The notes below the pieces were generated by a model. The model was not told the origin of the DNA, ran no database searches, and saw only the letters and a list, made by a program, of their open reading frames with translations. A DNA stretch of 8,869 nucleotides from the NCBI GenBank assembly GCA_964515115.1, contig CAZESB010000021.1:1-8869 (forward strand). Reading direction: 5' to 3'. The DNA comes from UBA1370 sp964515115 (GTDB taxonomy: Bacteria; Patescibacteriota; Microgenomatia; UBA1400; PJMF01). The position numbers and the translations under genes were made by a program. Position 1 is the stretch's first letter, and every line of letters starts with the position of its first letter. Below are positions 6,333 through 8,869 of the stretch, piece after piece.

Positions 6333-6357
6333 TGGCAGCTTAAAGCAACTACTTTTT
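6328..6357 (+). terminator. Intrinsic terminator of rpsU
   Basis: AGTAGT (6328-6333) pairs with ACTACT (6348-6353). After a G-A mismatch, GC pairs with GC around an 8-nt loop, and TTTTT (6353-6357) ends the element. The 5' arm contains the rpsU stop codon; the 3' arm contains the stop codon of the opposite-strand gene. On the - strand the hairpin is not followed by a T run, so it should work only in the + direction. Confidence 0.65.
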
Positions 6358-6840
6358 CCTGGCCTTTACTTTAGCCTTGATGTTGAACTCCCACTGATCA
6401 CCGTCACTGGTATCAAAGCTGGTGGAATTAGTTAGGGTGTAATAATTCAAAAGATGGTTGCTGAGAGTTTCTTCAATTTCCGCTTGCTGCTCTCTCAATT
6501 CGCCAATGCTGGCTCTCAGTTGAGTCGCTTCCGGGCTACTGTTGATCACAGTTTTCCTCTGGCTAGCTTCATTGACAACTTCTTTGGCTTTTTCCTCGGC
6601 TTCTACCAATTGTGAATCGTTTTCAAAAACATTTTTCAAACTTTCTCGTTTTTCTTTTAATTCATTTCTCAACCGACTCAGTTCCAAAGCATTGCGTTCA
6701 ATAATATTTTGCAAATACTGCAGAGTATCGGCTAAATCATCAGATGCCTCCACTTCCGCAGAAAGCATTTTGTCGTCTGCTTCTTCCAGCGCTTTGGCTG
6801 CTAGGTCTTCACCTGAGTCTAGTTGGGGATCATTTGCCAT
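6349..6840 (-). CDS. Hypothetical acidic coiled-coil protein
   Basis: This 163-residue protein was not recognised. The first 35 residues are acidic and low in structure (MANDPQLDSGEDLAAKALEEADD). Residues about 36-93 and 103-132 form two long helices with hydrophobic residues at heptad spacing, such as LQYLQNIIERNALELSRLRNELKE and LRASIGELREQQAEIEETL, separated by a short Ser/Pro break at 100-103. This is a helical-hairpin layout, as in many prefoldin- or spacer-type proteins. The C-terminus (140-163) ends in a strand-like WEFNIKAKVKARKK. No signal peptide, membrane span or catalytic motif is seen. AAAGGA lies about 5 nt before the ATG as a Shine-Dalgarno. It is convergent to rpsU and divergent from pyk, so it is probably a single-gene unit. 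A cytoplasmic structural or adaptor role is possible but not shown. Confidence 0.8.
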   Translation of the reverse strand: MANDPQLDSGEDLAAKALEEADDKMLSAEVEASDDLADTLQYLQNIIERNALELSRLRNELKEKRESLKNVFENDSQLVEAEEKAKEVVNEASQRKTVINSSPEATQLRASIGELREQQAEIEETLSNHLLNYYTLTNSTSFDTSDGDQWEFNIKAKVKARKK

Positions 6841-6886
6841 AATTCCTTTCTGATAAATAATATTTCAGTCAAGTAACTAGATTCTC

Positions 6887-6915
6887 AATGTAGCGCAATT
6901 GTGCTTGCTTCTCAA
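6887..6915 (-). promoter_or_regulatory. Predicted promoter of the coiled-coil gene
   Basis: Read on the - strand, TTGAGA (6910-6915) and TACATT (6887-6892) are separated by 17 nt. The start would lie near 6880, leaving a 40-nt leader with the Shine-Dalgarno. A hairpin-forming repeat (6905-6922) overlaps the -35 box. Confidence 0.4.
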
Positions 6916-6956
6916 GGAGCAAACCTCAAAATCATAACGAGTACAAAAAATTAGTC

Positions 6957-6985
6957 TTGAAGTAAGCCGCTCCAGAATAGATAAT
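6957..6985 (+). promoter_or_regulatory. Predicted near-leaderless promoter of pyk
   Basis: TTGAAG (6957-6962), a 17-nt spacer and GATAAT (6980-6985) put the transcription start at about 6992. That is 0-4 nt before ATG 6995. No Shine-Dalgarno is present before this ATG, which agrees with leaderless translation. Confidence 0.6.
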
Positions 6986-6994
6986 ACAAAAGCT

Positions 6995-8422
6995 ATGCAA
7001 AAACTTACCAAAATTGTTGCCACCATCGGTCCGGCCACCGAAACCGAAGAAATTATTGAAAATCTGATTAGGGCCGGAATGAATGTGGCTAGGTTTAACA
7101 CCAAGCATGGCACCCCTGAATGGCATGCTGAAAGAATGCAACGGGTGAGAAATATAGCCGAAAGAATGGGTGTGCCGGTGGGTTTGTTGCTTGATCTTCA
7201 AGGGCCGGAAATTCGCATTACTATTCCCGGCGGAGAAACTTTTAAAGTTGAAGTTGGCCAAGAAGTGGTTTTTACCGCTAATGAAAATTCTGATGAGACC
7301 CAGTCACCTATCATTCCCCAAATTGTCATTGATGCTTTGAATGAAGGCAATAAAATCCTGATTGATGACGGCCTGGGTGAGTTTGTAGTCACTCATAAAG
7401 CTGGCAGCCAACTCTATGCCAGAGCCCTTAATTCTTTTCCCGTCGCCAACCGCAAAACTTTGAATACTCCGGGAGTAGTGGTTGATTTGCCCTCACTGAT
7501 AGACAATGATCTGGTCCATTTGGAAAAAGCAGCTGAAAGTAAATTGGCAATTGATTATGTGGGCCTTTCATTTGTGCGCGACGCTCAGGACATTAAAATT
7601 TTGAGGGAAAAACTGAATGAGTTGGAACTTGATTCGGCTATCGTGGCCAAAATTGAAAACCAATCGGCAGTTGATCACCTGGATGAAATCATTGATATTT
7701 CTGAAGCCATTATGGTGGCCAGAGGGGATTTGGCGGTAGAAGTGCCTTTCCAGGAGCTTTCCTATTGGCAAAAAATTATCATTCGTATGTCGCGGGAGAA
7801 GGGCAAGCCTGTCATTACCGCCACCCAAATGCTTAAATCCATGGTGGATTCGCCCCGACCGACCAGAGCAGAGGTGTCTGATGTTGCTAACGCCATTTAT
7901 GACGGCACCGATGCGGTGATGCTTTCCGAAGAAACTACTATCGGCCACTATCCGGTTGAGGCGGTGCAAACTCAAGCCACCATTGCTGCTTTCAACGAGC
8001 AGTTTTCTGAGCCGGTACCTTTGGATGTAATTGATGTTGACGCTGGCGCTTACATTACCCACGCCGCCATTTCTTTGATCGAAAATTCCACCCATCCCGA
8101 CAACGAGCTGGAAATCAACAAAATTGTTTGCCTAACTGAAACCGGCGCCACCGCCCTCATGCTTGCCAGATTTCGCCCGCATTTGCCAATGCATGTACTC
8201 ACCAGCAATCAAAAAACTTACCAAAAACTCAGTTTGGTTTATGGCGTCACGCCGTATGTGATCAATCTACCTGATGGCAGACTGGAAAGTTCGGGGGAGT
8301 TGATGCAAAAAATGCGAGAACTTGGTATAGTAGAAACAGGAGATGTAGTTTTACTGGTGCATGGCACTTTCTGGAAGAAGCCGGGACTAACCAACACTCT
8401 CTCACTGCTGGAAATCGAGTAA
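6995..8422 (+). CDS. pyk: Pyruvate kinase
   Basis: The enzyme makes pyruvate and ATP from phosphoenolpyruvate and ADP, the last step of glycolysis. The length, 475 residues, is normal. The opening TKIVATIGPAT (5-15) starts the A domain. The B domain covers about 70-165. Lys219 and Glu221 in VAKIEN, Asp245 in ARGDLAVE and Thr276 in TATQML are the expected catalytic and metal residues; NPRPTRAEVSDVANA-like text follows at 286-300. The C domain ends in GTFWKKPGLTNTL. Oddity: the usual ARLNFSHG reads ARFNTKHG (32-39), so the Ser that binds K+ in characterised enzymes is Lys37. GPE (70-72) keeps the Glu typical of K+-dependent enzymes, while the preceding Thr-Lys is Leu-Gln. It is divergent from the coiled-coil gene and 36 nt ahead of the next small gene, probably co-transcribed. 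The start codon is the only good one before TKIVATIG. Confidence 0.96.
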   Translation: MQKLTKIVATIGPATETEEIIENLIRAGMNVARFNTKHGTPEWHAERMQRVRNIAERMGVPVGLLLDLQGPEIRITIPGGETFKVEVGQEVVFTANENSDETQSPIIPQIVIDALNEGNKILIDDGLGEFVVTHKAGSQLYARALNSFPVANRKTLNTPGVVVDLPSLIDNDLVHLEKAAESKLAIDYVGLSFVRDAQDIKILREKLNELELDSAIVAKIENQSAVDHLDEIIDISEAIMVARGDLAVEVPFQELSYWQKIIIRMSREKGKPVITATQMLKSMVDSPRPTRAEVSDVANAIYDGTDAVMLSEETTIGHYPVEAVQTQATIAAFNEQFSEPVPLDVIDVDAGAYITHAAISLIENSTHPDNELEINKIVCLTETGATALMLARFRPHLPMHVLTSNQKTYQKLSLVYGVTPYVINLPDGRLESSGELMQKMRELGIVETGDVVLLVHGTFWKKPGLTNTLSLLEIE

Positions 8423-8458
8423 GCAGGAAACTGTAGTAATTATTAAGGATCAAACCAA

Positions 8459-8734
8459 ATGAGCAACAAAAAAGGACTTTTTACCTTTTTAGCAGGTATG
8501 GCGGCAGGCGCTACAGCGCTATTTCTTTCTAAAGAAGAAAATCGCCAAAAAACTAAAGAAGCTGCTGAGGAAGCGGTTGAGTCAGCTAAGAAAAATACTC
8601 AAAAAGCTAAAAGAAAAGTGGCCACCACTGCCCGAAAAGCTAAGCGAACAGCGACTAAAACTGTGAAAACAGCCAGAAAATCGGCTGAGAAAAAAGTGGC
8701 ACAAGCCAAAAAAACTGTTAAAAAAGCGGTTTAG
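8459..8734 (+). CDS. YtxH-like small protein with histone-H1-like lysine-rich tail
   Basis: The protein has 91 residues. Residues 6-23 (GLFTFLAGMAAGATALFL) form one hydrophobic segment with glycines spaced as in YtxH-type proteins (Gly6, Gly13, Gly17). A charged stretch SKEENRQKTKEAAEEAVE follows. From about residue 43 the chain is nearly all Lys, Ala, Thr, Arg and Val in repeats such as KKA, ARKAK and KTVKKA; about 21 of 91 residues are Lys. Such tails bind DNA or RNA in histone-H1-like and HU-tail proteins. A membrane-anchored, nucleic-acid-binding protein is one reading; a simple stress or envelope-associated YtxH protein is another. AAGGA (8445-8449) lies 9 nt before the ATG. Low-complexity sequence makes family assignment weak. 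It follows pyk by 36 nt, with no terminator between them. Confidence 0.7.
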   Translation: MSNKKGLFTFLAGMAAGATALFLSKEENRQKTKEAAEEAVESAKKNTQKAKRKVATTARKAKRTATKTVKTARKSAEKKVAQAKKTVKKAV

Positions 8735-8770
8735 CTCTTGCCCTCACTCAACTTTTTTTCCCGCATGGGT

Positions 8771-8776
8771 TATAAT
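8771..8776 (+). promoter_or_regulatory. -10 box of the tRNA-Arg promoter
   Basis: A consensus TATAAT stands 20 nt before the mature tRNA, giving a start near 8783. No clear -35 is seen; TCAACT at 8748-8753 is the best spaced candidate, and a T7 run follows it. Confidence 0.5.
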
Positions 8777-8795
8777 TGCACCTGTATTTGGTAGT

Positions 8796-8869
8796 GCGCC
8801 AATAGCTCAGTGGATAGAGCAACTGCCTTCTAAGCAGTAGGCCGCAGGTTCGAATCCTGCTTGGCGCAC
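8796..8869 (+). tRNA. tRNA-Arg (anticodon UCU), 3' CCA cut by window end
   Basis: The cloverleaf is complete. The acceptor stem is GCGCCAA (8796-8802) with TTGGCGC (8861-8867). The D arm is GCTC/GAGC with loop AGTGGATA. The anticodon stem ACTGC/GCAGT closes loop CTTCTAA (8827-8833), which gives anticodon TCT at 8829-8831, reading AGA and AGG. The variable loop has 5 nt and the T arm is GCAGG/CCTGC with loop TTCGAAT. A8868 is the discriminator and C8869 would be the first base of an encoded CCA, which cannot be confirmed because the window stops there. Confidence 0.96.

Noticed and set aside
6542..6853. Open frame on the + strand opposite the coiled-coil gene
   Set aside because: Ser/Phe-rich mirror of Glu/Lys-rich coiled-coil codons; the - strand gene has a Shine-Dalgarno and sensible heptads.
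7568..8095. 175-residue open frame on the - strand inside pyk
   Set aside because: Shadow of pyk; low-complexity His/Asn/Gly composition and no motif or Shine-Dalgarno.
8734..8757. Intrinsic terminator after the YtxH-like gene at the T7 run (8753-8759)
   Set aside because: No stem could be found directly before the T run.
8794..8869. tRNA with acceptor stem GTGCGCC/GGCGCAC
   Set aside because: That register shifts T8-A9 and the D arm by two bases; GCGCCAA/TTGGCGC with discriminator A8868 fits every tRNA position.
1..8869. CRISPR arrays, insertion sequences, phage genes or rRNA
   Set aside because: No regular spaced repeats, transposase motifs, terminal repeats or rRNA segments were seen.

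Overview
The window looks like a piece of a small, gene-dense bacterial genome, most likely a member of the Patescibacteria (Candidate Phyla Radiation). The basis is the gene content (lone housekeeping genes packed with tiny gaps), a pyruvate kinase with an unusual NTKHG active-site segment, a SecA tail ending KKCGLIDAPEHRG, an extended bS21 and several small lineage-type hypothetical proteins. This placement is an inference from sequence style; no search was run. All genes read through in the standard code. No UGA stop is used and no in-frame UGA is seen, so the Gly-UGA code of Gracilibacteria/Absconditabacteria is not indicated.

Region 1 (1-4498, + strand) is a tight run: the C-terminal half of secA (its start lies outside the window), prs (PRPP synthetase), proS (prolyl-tRNA synthetase with editing domain) and a small DUF4258-like gene starting 3 nt after proS. 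Region 2 (4499-4754) is the longest gap, about 256 nt. It is AT-rich at first, then holds a strong GC-rich hairpin with its own plausible promoter and a U-rich tail, a candidate small RNA or terminator/leader. A perfect-looking -10 box just upstream of the next ATG suggests a leaderless mRNA.

Region 3 (4755-6357, + strand) holds a DHH-superfamily phosphoesterase-like gene overlapping a HIT (histidine triad) gene by 11 nt. After it comes rpsU (bS21) with its own extended -10 promoter, a strong Shine-Dalgarno and a terminator. Region 4 (6349-6840, - strand) is an acidic coiled-coil protein of unknown function, convergent to rpsU. The rpsU terminator overlaps the stop codons of both genes. Region 5 (6841-8869, + strand) is a divergent promoter region, pyk (pyruvate kinase, probably near-leaderless), a small YtxH-like protein with a histone-H1-like lysine tail, and tRNA-Arg(UCU), cut at the window edge after C74.

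Together the genes cover secretion, PRPP and pyruvate/ATP production, proline charging, ribosome assembly and arginine decoding. The less ordinary parts are the structured intergenic RNA, the orphan DUF4258 gene, the DHH-HIT pair, the Lys replacing the K+-ligand Ser in pyruvate kinase, and the two small uncharacterised proteins. No CRISPR array, transposon, phage gene or rRNA was seen.
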